Of a DNA stretch of 64,000 bases, positions 21,364 through 32,915 are shown in pieces. Positions within the stretch are counted from its first letter, which is position 1, and each line of letters starts with the position of its first letter. Made by a program: the position numbers and the translations under genes. Origin of the DNA: Aspergillus flavus. Its lineage: Eukaryota; Ascomycota; Eurotiomycetes; Eurotiales; Aspergillaceae. The DNA lies in the NCBI RefSeq assembly GCF_009017415.1, contig NC_092405.1, positions 2,356,001 through 2,420,000 of the forward strand. The letters are read 5' to 3'. The notes beneath the pieces were generated by a model. The model saw only the letters and a program-made list of their open reading frames with translations. It ran no database searches and was not told where the DNA came from.

Positions 21364-22120
21364 TATGTATGTATGTAAAATGTATAGATCTATGTATACT
21401 GTCTTCGATGACTTGTCATAATTTCACAAATGAGAGTAACGTAATTCAATTACTTGATAAGGAATAGAAAAATAATATGCAAGGACACAAAGACCAGGGG
21501 GTCTATCGAGAAAACAATTATTCTCAAGCCGGTCTCCAGCAAGGGCACACTTAGGGTAAGTGGTTTTGATACAACAACCTGACTGGCTGCGGATACCCAC
21601 CTGCCTATCTGGGTAAAATAGCCAGCAGCGTTGAAGTGGGTTTAGCCTCATCTCTCGCCCGGTAATACGCCGATGCTTGTTCGCCGAGACATTATCCGGC
21701 ACTGCTTTGGGACGAGCTATCAGCCTCACTTCCAATGAGAGCATCTGTAAAATATTAATCGATGTACCTGCAGCGCTAGCCGAGGAAGCGAGGTTTCCCC
21801 ATTTATCCAGCGTTAATGCATATCCCCCCATGCCAGTGTCAGATGATAACGGCTTGACAATGCCTAGCAAACTAAAAGGAATCGCAATTTGAAGCTTTTC
21901 CATGGCCCCGCTATGGAGGGGAGGCAGAGCTTGCTGTCTGGATGACAGGGTATTTTGAGTTATACGGCGTAGAAATTATCATAAGACTAGCGATGTAGGG
22001 TATATACGTCGACCCCGGTTGTTAAGTAAGAATACTTAATCGGCAAAAACCGCTTCTGCCTTCCATTTTCTTACCACTTTCCAGCACTCAGTAAATCTTC
22101 CGGACAGGAAATTCCCTGGC
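21364..22120. other. Intergenic with dispersed-repeat copy
   Basis: Promoter region of the plus-strand Zn2Cys6 regulator. A 159-codon minus-strand frame (21424-21903) overlaps the dispersed repeat and has no family motif; I do not regard it as a gene. Confidence 0.45.
21602..21629. repeat. Dispersed short repeat, copy 2
   Basis: Partner of the block at 9437-9464, sharing the core GGGTAAAATAGCCAGC in the same orientation. Confidence 0.45.
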
Positions 22121-24318
22121 ATGGCTATCCAAGTGGGCAAGAGAACCAACTCCTTGGCCTTTGCCCGTGCCGATTGCCATACGTGCACCTCAAGGGGCCA
22201 AAAGTGTGATCGCCAACGACCACACTGCACTACCTGCATCAGTCACGGTCGTAAATGTGGTGGTTTTGCAACACCCCTCTCTTGGGATCATAGACGCACG
22301 CGCAAAAGGGCTCTAGCCAGCCATGATGATTCGGGGGAGGATGCAGCCGTTACAACTCCCAAGATAGGAAATGGTCAGATAGGCAAAGACCCTCCGAGGC
22401 ATTTTAGGTTTGTACAGGGTGGGAAAAGAGATCGGAAACGTCGGAAAGTGGTTCAGCCACGAACTACCGCGCATGCGGAGATCGAGGCAAAGGCAGTCAA
22501 TCCCCCGCAGCCGGTAGATGTTGTCCATAACGAAGTTTCTCCACATGGCGATGATGAATCCTCAATTGATCTGGCGGCTCTTGCTCAGTCGGAGCATTTG
22601 TTTGACCCCCCTGAGGGTATGATTGGCTATGTTCCAATGTCCATATCACTACAACCCTTCATGGTGCTAACTAGGTCTAGCTTTCCATCACCGTAATACT
22701 ATTGATATACCCACTCCACAAGACTACTTTGCGTCTTTACTACAATCTAGCTCTTCGGCCTTTCCATTTGAGACTCCAAGTATGATGGAGCGTACATCAA
22801 GGGAGGGACTCTCCGGCTTAGGGCTAGAGGACGCATTCCAGGATGGGCTGTCCTTCATCTCCTCGGATATGGGCCCTGTGGAAGGATTAGTATCAACATT
22901 ACGCGCACCCACTTTGGAGGCTGTAAGTGGAGCTGGACCGGGCCCAAGCCAACCGCTAGGAGATCAGCATGAGGCACTGTTGCAAATGTGTATGATGTGG
23001 GCCCTCCGAAAGCTATGAACGTTGAGTGCTAACATGTTTCAGATGATACGGAATTCCGTGTCCTCCCAACTACATCCGATACAGCGCTGAACCCCTTCCG
23101 CTGTCGTGAGCCATTGCCCCAAGGTTCAAGGCTCCTGTTTCATTCTATCCTGGCACTGTGTTGTCGGCATCTCAGCCAGATTACTGGAACACCATCTTCG
23201 GAAGAGCGAGAGCATCGTAATCAAGCGTTTAAGCTCCTCGAGAATGCACTCCAAAGTGACCAGCTTGCAAGGAGAGGGTTGACCTTGCTGGATCCGCTTT
23301 TGGTTCTCTTCACACTTGATGTACAAGTCTCTGTCATTATCGGCGTTTAAAAAAGCTGACCTATGTGTTCTCAGTGTACCCTCTCTGCCTCCGGCCGATG
23401 GTCCACCTACCTAACTCGAGCACATTCCCTCCTCGAAGCATGTGGAGGCCCGCCAGCCCTTGATAATGCGCTGATTCGATCTCAAGTAGCTATGATCCTG
23501 TGGTAAGCCCGCACCACGCATACAGCTAACCTACTATACCTAACAGAACAACCAGGTGGGACGCAACCCTAGCCCTCGTCTCCCGCCAAGGAACAGTATT
23601 CTCTCAGTCCTACCTCGACCACCTTATACACTCAGAGAAGAAAGACAAGTGGTCATTCTACGATCTCACCGGCTGTCCAAGCGACCTAGTCGTCATCATC
23701 TTCAAGCTAGCAGAGCTAGCCCACCAGAGCACAATAGCCTCCAGCATGGAATGGCTCACCTTCAACCTAAACCCCATTGTCCAAATTGAAGAGCAACTTC
23801 GATCCTGGATGCACCCTTCCTTCGCAGCACCGTCCTATAACCAGACCAACCCTAGTGTTGATGATGGTACTCGCACTCACCCACTCGACGAAGACACGCT
23901 TCACGCGCACCAAGACCGCCATCATTGTGCCGAGGCATGGCGACATGCTCTCCTGCTCTATATTGATAGATTATTCAGATGGGATCGAAGTCAGATTCGA
24001 CCGTTGTCTATTCCTTGTCTTGCCAGATTGACTCTCAACCATGTCAAGTGTTGTAGGCGGACTTCTCAGACGCAGAAGCAGTTATTGTTACCTGTCTTTT
24101 TGGCTGGTAGCGAGACGGGGGATGAGGAGATGCGGGATATGGCTAGGGGATATTGTCGGTGGTGGAGTGAACGCAGTAGATATAATATGTTCCATTCTGT
24201 GCCAGTGTTACTGGAGGATATCTGGAACGGAGATACATGGTGGGGAGATGTGGTCGATGAGAAGACTAAAGGGGCGTCGTCGGCGGAGGGGTCTAATGTG
24301 CAGTTTCTTTTTGGGTAG
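22121..24318 (+). CDS. Zn(II)2Cys6 transcription factor
   Basis: Five exons (22121-22616, 22675-22989, 23043-23320, 23375-23502, 23556-24318) are in phase and give 659 aa. The N-terminal zinc cluster reads CHTCTSRGQKCDRQRPHC, then TTCISHGRKCGG: six cysteines, loop of normal size. A basic stretch (GKRDRKRRKVV) is a likely nuclear signal. After exon 2 (FHHRNTIDIPTPQDYFASLL) the middle region has YDTEFRVLP, LFHSILALCCRHLSQ and TYLTRAHSLLEACGGPP, matching the fungal-specific domain of the acriflavine-sensitivity/ARCA-like group. The C-terminus includes HCAEAWRHALLLYIDRLFRW. The four introns are 53-58 bp. Targets are unknown; the neighbours are the RidA-like gene and a broken permease, so no cluster role is apparent. 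Confidence 0.87.
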
Positions 24319-24675
24319 GCTCTATAAGAACAAGCCTTGCTCTTCTGTTAAGAGACTTTCAACTGGGAAGAAGAACGATATTCTCACTAGGTGATGAAGC
24401 CCGAAACCTGCCTCCAGAGTACATGCTTAATTGCTCAAGTGAATCGGTCTTCGATCCTGTGTAATCGACCCTTCATATGTCTTTGACATGTCTCATGAAT
24501 CATTGAAGTGCATTACTAGCATTCAAAGCATCCCAATCAATTTCTGGTCCTTTAAATTATGTCTCCTTTCAATCCAAAGGACTAAAACGAGTCCAAAAAC
24601 GCCCGTGATGACCACCGCATTACTATCAACTTAGTCACATTCCCAAAGGCGAGAAAGAAATCAGAGAAAAACTCA
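24319..24675. other. Convergent 3' region
   Basis: Spacer between the regulator's stop and the stop of the minus-strand permease remnant; nothing recognised. Confidence 0.5.
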
Positions 24676-25260
24676 TTAGTTCATGCTCCCCAAAGTTGTA
24701 GGCACCGTATTCGGGAAACAAAAGAAGATCCCACTGATGATCAACCAAATAACAGAGAAGATATTCACCGCATACCCGATAACAGGCCCTAAGTCGAAAT
24801 GTCGGCGGGGCAGTCTATTGCGTCCGCAAGTAGCCAAGATTCCTTGTGGAACAGTATAAGTTATATTGAGCACCAGGATTGCCGTGTTAATGATCGAGTT
24901 GAACGCAGCGGTTGATGCAATGTAGAGGAGACCATAAAGTAGACAGAAACCGGTAGCTAGTGGAGTAGTACGAATAGGGATTTGGTGGACTGGGTCGATG
25001 TGGCTCCAGTAGGAAGAGAAGGGAAGGCCAGTCTTGTAATCAGGACGTTGTTAGCTTGCTTCGTGGTTACTCGGTTCCTTGATTAAGGTACTTACATCAC
25101 GGGAGAATACCCATGCGATTCGACTGCACTGCTTCGAGGTTGGTAATCACAGTAGCCATGACCACAATCCAGGGTACAGCTGTCAAGACACCTTCGATAC
25201 CTGTGAGCGTGGAGTGATGGAAGGACTGCCAATCAGAAGTAGGTTCAGTATCTGCAAGAC
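24676..25260 (-). pseudogene. Amino-acid/choline permease (APC superfamily), 3' fragment
   Basis: The minus strand preserves the C-terminal half of a GABA/choline-type permease: WIVVMATVITNL, then RIAWVFSRD, a 63-bp intron (25095-25033), GLPFSSYWSHIDPVHQIPIR, AFNSIINTAILVLNITYTVP, RRHFDLGPVIGY and the end FPNTVPTTLGSMN. Between EAVQS and RIAWVFSRD the frame slips by one base, and further upstream (to ~25260 or beyond) only degraded hydrophobic sequence with stops is found, so the first helices are gone. It would have carried an amino acid or quaternary amine across the plasma membrane. It neighbours an intact D-amino-acid oxidase on the same strand. Confidence 0.72.
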
Positions 25261-26083
25261 AGACGAGGAAGGGCTAACGAAGCCGGCGAATGCGGGGGTA
25301 TTAATGTTGAGCGACTCCATACTATTCTGCCGTAGATTGACTTTATCAGCTCACTTGCTGGATAGAGAGATGATATACACCCTCGATAGGAGCGACTGGG
25401 CACCATATTGGGCAACTATCATAGGACTATGTGGATCTGATAAACCTTCCATCCGGTTGAAAAAAGCAGAAGTATGATAATACCTACTGTAATACTGCCC
25501 TTGGCTGGAGCAACTGCATTTGATTCGAGGAAATGCAGGTGCAGGATAAGGGTATTTGTAGCATAATGACGTGACGTGGGTAGTCCTTCAAAGCCCTGAG
25601 CGAGAAGTTCAAACATTACATATGATTAAAGGAACGTTACTGGTTCTTGCGTCAGCGCAGCTCGGTAGGGATGCTGGTCGTAATATATACTAGTGTTCCA
25701 AGAAGCTCTGATTGACTATGGCTATGTGGCCTGATATATCAAACTTTGTTTTACATGTTGGTCTTATGATTCTATCTGGACCTTAATGAGGATTTCGTCA
25801 TACCACGTATTCTAGGCACAGCTAAGCATTGGCCATACTCTTCTCAGGTAGTAAGCATTGAATGTATCCTCTTGAACGTTTGTTCATGATCCGGTCGCCA
25901 TAATAACATTAGCCTACGAGGGGGACAGGGCATGCCAATTGAATTCAGACCAGATAGCAATATACGTAACGTATAGACTCAGAATTAATAGTTCGACTCA
26001 GAATACAAGACCAAAGCAGTACACATAATCCAATCTTCATACGTACCCAAACCAATCAAGAATACTAAACGCCATAGATAAGG
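25261..26083. other. Intergenic/decayed sequence
   Basis: May contain unrecognisable parts of the permease (a hydrophobic minus-strand frame around 25616-25419). No intact gene. Confidence 0.4.
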
Positions 26084-27407
26084 TCACAGCTTTGCCCTGG
26101 TCGCCAAAGCCTCCTCTGCGAGGTTCACAGCAGCCTGAGCGCATCCATAAGATGATTGATATCCGGCACCTCCAGCACCATAGTTGTGCACCACCCAAGT
26201 GTCTCCTATACGTTCCTTCTCGATTCTTGTCCCATTCGCCCGCACGGGTCTCAGACCCACACTGTGTCGAATAATATCGAGGTGCTCGATTTCCTTCCCA
26301 TCCGTAAGTTGAGGACACATCTTCACTGCGCGCTTCATAATGCGCACGGCAAGATTGGGGTCCGCCTGTGAATCCCAATTTCCCAACTGATATGAGCCAC
26401 CCAGGATCGTACCGCCGCCAGCAGCTCGGGTCATAACATAGCATGCTTCACCATCGCCATCGTCAGTTCCAGAGACATCTAGCATCTTACCGGCTTCATT
26501 CCGGACTATCACAATTTGTCCACGGGCAGGTACAACGGTTTTATCTTCGACTCCGCCCAACTTGGAAGCCATAAGGCCTGCACAGTTTATCACGAGGTCG
26601 ACCTTCTGGTCGGGGTGGACCGATGGAGAGGTTGCGTCCAGAATATGGTTGAAAACAGCTCGTTTGAATACAACTCCATTTTTGAGGCACTGGGAAACGA
26701 GCCAGGGAAGGTATACCGCGGTATTGATGCAGACTGATGTGAAGACTGTCACAGAGTCAAAGCCAGGGCCATGTCTACTCTTGGGAAGAGTGCAAAACTA
26801 ATCGCTTTATCGTGAGATAGACAGCTTCCAATCCGTACGTGAAAGTATTACTGACATTAGGAACAACGTCCTTGAACCACGGGCTCGGTGACAAAAGCTC
26901 TCCAAACCATTTTGCGGTTGTCGTACCAACGTCTTTCGAGCGGCTGTGTATTTCACATTCTTCATCATTGTTAATGCTGAGTCGCAAACGAATCCTTTCC
27001 CATTTACCTTGGAAGTGTATTCCGGCATCAGGGTGATTGCGTGCTAAATCCTCCAGCGCCGCCCATGTGTCCTTATCCCAATCTGCTGCCTTGGTGCCTC
27101 GGGTCGACATACTAAGCATGACTATAATGAGATATGCGCAAGGCCTTTCTTGTTTCAACTCTACTCACGGCATATAATTCGCGCCAGCCCACGGTGAAGC
27201 ATATTCAATGTCGTAGTCTCCGGGCATATGTTTAGCTGCAACAACTACCTTGTACCTTGGAAGCCTCGAGAGGAGAAGAGCCGTCGTGAGACCCGCAACC
27301 CCGGCACTGAGATCAAGTATAAGAGTCAGAAATCGCCGTGGCAGCCAGTACGCATCATACTGTTGGAAGGACCCTTACCCAATAACTACCACATTCTTCT
27401 GTTCCAT
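26084..27407 (-). CDS. D-amino-acid oxidase, peroxisomal
   Basis: Five exons (27407-27379, 27306-27169, 27111-27008, 26959-26856, 26797-26084) are in phase and give 362 aa, normal for the family. Exon 1 and 2 join to the FAD-binding motif VVVIGAGVAGLTTALLLSR. Later motifs are ASPWAGANYMP, DAGIHFQ, DVVPN, FTSVCINTAVYLPWLV, the hallmark VINCAGLMASKLGG, PARGQIVIVRN, GGGTILGGSY, GLRPVRANGTRIE and the C-terminal HNYGAGGAGYQSSYGCA. The last three residues, AKL, are a type 1 peroxisomal targeting signal. The enzyme oxidises D-amino acids to 2-keto acids, ammonia and H2O2. Intron 3 is 48 bp and in frame with a weak acceptor, so its exact edge is the least sure. No lesion is seen. Confidence 0.9.
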
Positions 27408-29165
27408 TGCGCTGTTCCTTTGATAAGTGATATCAATTAAAATAGCTTGCTTATTGAGGCTTTCGTAAATCAATATATAGTTGTGGCCTTCCAATAAGAA
27501 CTAACAATTCAGTTTTCTCAAGTCCTTGTCCGATAGGGATAAACGGAGACGAGTATACTAGTATCCAACCCACTCTCCAAACAGATTTCTTTCTCCAAAG
27601 GCTTTGCCAAGCGGGAAAGAGTTCCATGTCTATTACCAGGCTTGGAAATAATACATAATCGTTCAATCATCGGAAGCAAACTTAGTTTCCTCTTGGGGAA
27701 ACTTACCGGTTCTGGTCAAAGCGCCACGACTATGATTTCCATAACCTTTATCCTTATTAATGAGAAACCCTACATGCCTTTCTCACATAGATTGTACCCC
27801 ATATACTTAAAGACGGTACTCTATCTAGGGATCTGGGGAATATTGAAGTCACTCTTTCTTTCTACTTCGTCTAGACTGCCACAAAAACCATCAATCTCAC
27901 AATGATCTCCATGTAAAAGGTCTTCACCCGCTATGCCGCACATCAAGCTGTCCTCGAGGCAAGCAACAACCCTTTCGCTTGTTCCCCGGTTCTACTACTT
28001 CTCGTATTGATCATTGCCAACTACTATGATGGTGATGAATGGATAGAATGAAACAATCATATGTTGGGAGAATCTCAAACGCTGAAATAAGGATATGGCA
28101 ATATAGATATGTATAGACTAAATAGTGAATAGGTTTATACCGCGCTTGAAAATAACTTAAATCTCTATATATTTATTAAGTGTTTCCCTGGACTGCCTCT
28201 ATCAAGGACAATGTTCTTATTTATATCTTTCCAGATTCTACCTTGTTATATATCATCTTCTCCACTTCCTCCATACATCCCAATGCCTGGAAATTTATAG
28301 ATATAATAATTAGCAAGCTATTGTCTTCTATAACCTAATCAATACGTACCTCTATATGGAAGAATCTGAGACGTAATAATAGTTCAAACCCCGTTCTCCC
28401 GATCTGTAAACAAGAATAAATTTGCTAGTTTTTTCCAAGAAGCAGATCCCGCTGCTCTATCTGTTGGGCTCTTTCGATAGCTGGATGAGAAGGACAACCC
28501 CTATCCCTTAGTTAGGTCATTATCACAGGGAGCCAAAGGGCAAGGATTCACAAGAAGCGGCTTTTCTGATGATGTGTATTTATTAAAATACTGAGGTATG
28601 TCTGGAATTTAATCGGTAAACATCTCTATATTCAATATGTTAACTTGCTAAGGGATGTGGCTAGGTAGACTAGGGTCTTTCTTGTCTTTGACTATTTCTG
28701 GCCTCAGGAGCTAGACTCCTATTTTTGGATCTGTGCTGTTGTTATGGAGTGTTGCAATTATCTCTGTGATAGTATATGTTAGTTGTATGGGTGTATATGT
28801 GTACTATACCAGGAGGAAACTTGGTAGACGATATACTGCAATACTTAATAGGTTTCCTGAAACACCCTGCTCCTTCTATGCAGAACCTCTGCTTTCCTAT
28901 TCCAGATTTGTACGGAAGAAGAGGATACCGATAAAGGTGATTAGTGACACTCAGTGTATCTTTTAATCTAGTAATAGAGAATACTCGGACCAGACCCACT
29001 GACAAGCCCTGTTCAAACTTTATTTGAATAGAATTAAAGAGAAATACAAAACCCAAATCAGGAGCTATACGACCATAACTTCCAGTTTAGTGAAAGAAAT
29101 CATATATAGCATATCGTCTCATTGCATAGCAGTCTAACACGAGTCTTTCATAACGACATATATCA
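27408..29165. other. AT-rich intergenic stretch with decayed coding-like pieces
   Basis: Long AT-rich region, especially 28080-28420. A frame near 27900-28050 (KVFTRYAAHQAVLEA...) begins MISM then stop, and another near 28433-28600 reads FASFFQEADPAALSVG and SLSQGAKGQGFTRSGF with an internal stop. Neither is assignable. A decayed mobile element is possible but no terminal repeats were seen. Confidence 0.4.
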
Positions 29166-30596
29166 TCAGACCTCCTTCACTACCTTGGAGATGCACCTCG
29201 CGACATAGTCAACATTCCCCTCATTCAGCCCGCAGAGACTAGCCCGTCCAGAGGGCATTAGATAGATATGATACTCCTCCTTCAGCTTATTAACATGCTC
29301 CTTACTCAACCCTGTATAACTAAACATCCCAATCTGGGACTCAATGTGAGACCAATCTCCAGGGGTGGCAAGGTCTTCCAGCCTCGTCCGCAGTTGCTTC
29401 CGCATGCCCATTATGCGCGAGCTCATGGTGTTCAAATCCTGCTGCCATTGCTCTCTGAGCCTTGGATCCGTGAGGACAGTTTGAACAATCTGAGCACCAA
29501 ATCGAGGCGGATTAGAATATTCTGCTCGCGCAATCAGTGACAGTTGAGATTTGGCTCCTTGTATGGAAACGTCCGATGGGGCGACTAAATGCAATGCGCC
29601 CACCCGTTCACCGTAAAGTCCAAAGTTCTTGGAGAAAGACTGTGCAACGCATAGTCCGGGAATCCTTTGATCAGGGTCTGGGCTCGATAGAAGATGCTCG
29701 GTGAAATACCGCACTGACCATGCGTCGTCTTCTACATTTCCAGTTGCGAAGCCTTGGTAGGCACTGTCAAACAAGACGAACAGCTTCTTCTTCAAAGCTA
29801 AGTCTGCTAGCTGCTTCCATTGGTCCCGAGTTAGGTCCAGACCTGTGGGATTATGGGCACATGCTTGAAGGATGACCACGTCGTTCGGCTGTGCGTCTAT
29901 GTCCAGTGTCGAAAGCATATCGGCGAACTTAATGGACCGCGTCTTTGGATCGTAGTATGGGTACTCTCTCTGAGCCACTTCAGGGGCTGCCACAGCCCAG
30001 ACCGTTTTGTGGTTTACCCAGGTAGGGTCCGGGATAAAGACATGCTGGGGTTTCAAGTGCTTGGCAAGAAATGAAGCACCCAGATGATTTGCTCCGGTAC
30101 CAGACACAGCTTGGATGCTTGCGACGTTCCAGCTTTCAGCTAGCTCGGTTCCAAATACGAGGGACCTGGCAATATTCAAAAATACAGGGGACCCTGCAAT
30201 ATCAAGATACTCATGATGCGATCTTGGGTCGGCTGCAATGCGCTCTTTCGCCTAGCCTTGTGTTAGCAACCGTCGGACATGCGGGATAATGGCACGCTGT
30301 CACGTCCGTCACATCTTACTTACTTGTTTCACGCTGGGAAGGATCCAAGGTAGGCCCTTTTCATCCCGATAGGCTCCAGCAATTAAGGAGACTTTCTTTG
30401 GGTCTTGGTCGGCATCGAAATCGGCTAGCAAGCCAAAGGCAACATCCGTAGGAAGGACGGGCACGTCGAGGTATTGGGCAGACATTTTTCTGGATGCAGC
30501 GTTTACAAAGTTCCGAGTAAGAGATAACTGCTGTCTATGTAGAAGCTGGCTGTGGTTGCGAAGTATTTGTTTGACTGACCGGCTGATTGAACCCAT
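29166..30596 (-). CDS. Aspartate aminotransferase (class I), probably mitochondrial
   Basis: Two exons (30596-30324, 30251-29166) around a 72-bp intron give 452 aa. The N-terminal ~35 residues (MGSISRSVKQILRNHSQ...) are basic and hydroxylated and precede the conserved start VLPTDVAFGLLADF, as expected for a mitochondrial presequence. Fold-type I motifs are GTGANHLGASFL, IPDPTWVNHKTVW, LQACAHNPTGLDLTRDQW, FDSAYQGFATGN and the PLP-lysine motif AQSFSKNFGLYGERVG; the substrate carboxylate Arg lies in SGRASLCGLN. It interconverts aspartate plus 2-oxoglutarate with oxaloacetate plus glutamate. The sequence differs somewhat from the core mitochondrial and cytosolic enzymes I know, so it may be an additional paralog. 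It is divergent from the alpha/beta hydrolase across 460 bp. Confidence 0.92.
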
Positions 30597-31057
30597 CCGT
30601 AGGTTGTTTGTATACAGCTTAACTTTTTAAGGCTTTTCCCAAAGAATGCTAGAGTTTCTTTCGAGCTGAAATGAAGTTTTTAGAAGACCAATGTTACCCC
30701 GCAACGTATAATCCTGCATTGTCCTAACCATGCCCAGTCTCTATATACCTTTAACATACTTCCTGACCGATCGGGTAGATGAAATTATGCCGAACCGATT
30801 AGGGCTAGTGGAGAGCTTACTGCTGCGGGATTCCGTCAGCATCCTCACCGGCAACAGAGCAGATGTCGGCCAAGTTCCGACACGCCGACGGCATGCTTGC
30901 TGGAGGCAAATTGACTCATATTTTTCACGGGCAATCAACTCATATAAATATGTATAGATAGAACCCAGAAACATATCGACTCTTCCGCTGTAGGCCCTGA
31001 TTGAAGGCACACCCTGTACAGCATTGCGGAGACTTAATCACATTAATATTCCGCAGG
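30597..31057. promoter_or_regulatory. Shared divergent promoter region
   Basis: Bidirectional spacer between the aminotransferase and hydrolase starts. A TATA-like ATATAAATATG at about 30942 precedes the plus-strand gene by some 115 bp. Confidence 0.45.
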
Positions 31058-31891
31058 ATGAAAAACGTCGCCACCTTCTCGCTAGACAACGCCCCTTCCT
31101 ACGAGAAGGTAAAACTACAAGTCGACGGCGTCAGTCTCGAACTCTCTACAATCTACAAGAAAGGCACCCGTCCACCATTCGTCTTCCTCCACGGCTTCGG
31201 CTCCTCAAAGGAAGAATTCAACGACTTCGCCTATCTCCCCCATCTCAGCGAATATGGACTTATTCTATACGACGCCCCCGGCTGTGGCGACACGACCTGC
31301 TCCGACCTCAGCAAAGTGAACATCCCATTCCTGGTCAAAACAGCCAAAGCCCTTCTCGAGCACTACGGCGTCACCACATTCCACCTCTCAGGCCACTCAA
31401 TGGGCGGACTAACCGCCCTCTTACTCGCATCTGAGATCCCAGACCGCGTCCTCAGCTTCATTAATATCAAGGGCAATCTCGCCCCCGAGGACTGCTTTCT
31501 CAGTCGTCAGGTCTTCCTCTTCCCCGCTGATGATGCGGAGGTATTTTTCCGTGAATTTACCGAGAGGGCGAGGCGGGCCCCCGCCTTCTCTAATGCCATC
31601 TATGCGTCTAATTTAAGACGCAAGGTTAGTCCCCATGTTACTTATGGGATTTTGTCTACCATGGTTGAGCTTACGGATAATAATGACTTGCTTGCGTTGT
31701 TTTTGGGATTCCCCTTTCCCTGCATGTTTATGTATGGTGTGCAGAACGCCTCTTTGTCGTACTTGCCGAAGTTGAAGGAGGGCAACGTTGAGTTGGCCGA
31801 GATTCCGTATAGTGGGCATTTTCCTATGTATTCCAATCCACCAGAGATGTTTAGGCGTGTTAAGGAGTTCTTAGAGAGGACGGGTGCTTAG
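31058..31891 (+). CDS. Alpha/beta hydrolase
   Basis: Intronless, 277 aa from the ATG at 31058 (GCAGGATGAAAAAC); the frame stays open a little upstream without ATG. Alpha/beta-hydrolase fold motifs occur in order: PPFVFLHGFGSSKEEF (oxyanion HG), LILYDAPGCGDT, the nucleophile elbow LSGHSMGGLTALLLA with Ser in GHSMG, and the C-terminal His in PYSGHFPMYSNP. The acidic residue is likely in the strand before YGVQNASLSYL, where the usual Asp is not obvious. The substrate is unknown; esterase or C-C hydrolase is possible. The first half of the gene prefers C-ending codons (the DNA is GC-rich) while the second half is T-rich, an odd shift inside one gene. Confidence 0.85.
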   Translation: MKNVATFSLDNAPSYEKVKLQVDGVSLELSTIYKKGTRPPFVFLHGFGSSKEEFNDFAYLPHLSEYGLILYDAPGCGDTTCSDLSKVNIPFLVKTAKALLEHYGVTTFHLSGHSMGGLTALLLASEIPDRVLSFINIKGNLAPEDCFLSRQVFLFPADDAEVFFREFTERARRAPAFSNAIYASNLRRKVSPHVTYGILSTMVELTDNNDLLALFLGFPFPCMFMYGVQNASLSYLPKLKEGNVELAEIPYSGHFPMYSNPPEMFRRVKEFLERTGA

Positions 31892-32120
31892 AGGATCGAT
31901 GTGTCTTTTTATTTTGTCTTTTTTTATTAGACTTTTGCTTGGCTTTTGTTCTGAATTGTTGCGCGTATAGAATAGAGATTTTAGAATAGGTCTCGACGTA
32001 TGACCGAGGCCCAGGAGATTACATGGAGTTGACTAAATACATGGATATCGAGATTTTATATTGTTTTACATTGTCCTCGGAACACGCTGTATGATACTTA
32101 CAGCTTTATTTTAATCGCAT

Positions 32121-32915
32121 CTAAACGCAGTATCTTTTATACTGCTCCCTGATGAAAGCCAGGTCATCCGAACTGTCAGAGCCAAACACCCTCGTGAGGA
32201 GTTCATCAGCATCCAACCACCGACCTTGTGTCGTGAACATGAATATTAAGTCTTTCATGCCAGCGATGATTTCAGGATGCCCTTCGCCAAACAATTTCCT
32301 TTCCATCTCAACGACATGGGCAAGCAACCTTTGTCCCTCTGTTTGTTGGCCTTGAGAAAATAATATGAGCGCCAAGTTATACATTGTTCTTATCATTTTT
32401 GGATGCTCTGCCCCGAGTACCCTTTTCTGCGTTTCCATGACATTCACCGTCATCTCCAGAGCATCGGTCAGTCGTTCCTGATGGTAGAATATTGAGGCCA
32501 GACTGTTCATGCTGGTTAATGTATTTGGGTGTTCCTGCCAAAAACCTTCTTTTGCATTTCCAGGGCATCTGCAGTCATCACTTCGGCCTCTGCGTAACGA
32601 CCCTCCTTGGTAAATATGGACCCTAGAGCAACCATTGTCTCGAGTGTTTGTGGATCTTCGGGGCCATATACCCTCCTCTTAGTCTCCAACACATACGCAA
32701 GACATTCCTCGGCATCTGCCAGTCGACGCTGTTGTGATAGACTCGCGGCAAAGTGTTCCATACTCAGTATAACTAGCGGATAGACCACACCAGCCAACCT
32801 CTCCTGCCATTCATGGGGAGGAATTAGCAGCTCCTCGGCCCTTTTCCAACTGCCTCGATCGAAAAGTACCGATGCCAGATGAGCCCTAGTGCTTAAGCTA
32901 TGTGAGATAGATATC
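32121..32915 (-). pseudogene. Tetratricopeptide-repeat protein fragment with frameshift
   Basis: The minus strand encodes at least four kinesin-light-chain-type TPRs: THSLSTRAHLASVLFDRG, RRLADAEECLAYVLETKRRV, TMVALGSIFTKEGRYAEAE, then, after a one-base shift near 32531-32540 at VFGR, MNSLASIFYHQERLTDALEM, TMYNLALILFSQGQQTEGQR and KDLIFMFTTQGRWLDADELL. The periodic A-x2-L-x8-G pattern is clear in both frames and one missing base explains the break. In fungi such arrays usually form the C-terminus of NB-ARC (NLR-like) proteins; no NB-ARC or N-terminal effector domain is found upstream, so this is a truncated, frameshifted remnant. The end reads normally to YKRYCV and a stop. Confidence 0.78.

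Noticed and set aside
21424..21903. 159-codon minus-strand frame
   Set aside because: Overlaps the dispersed repeat and reads like random translation without motifs.
28433..28600. Plus-strand piece resembling a mobile-element protein
   Set aside because: Only ~55 codons with an internal stop and no terminal repeats; not enough to assign it to any element.
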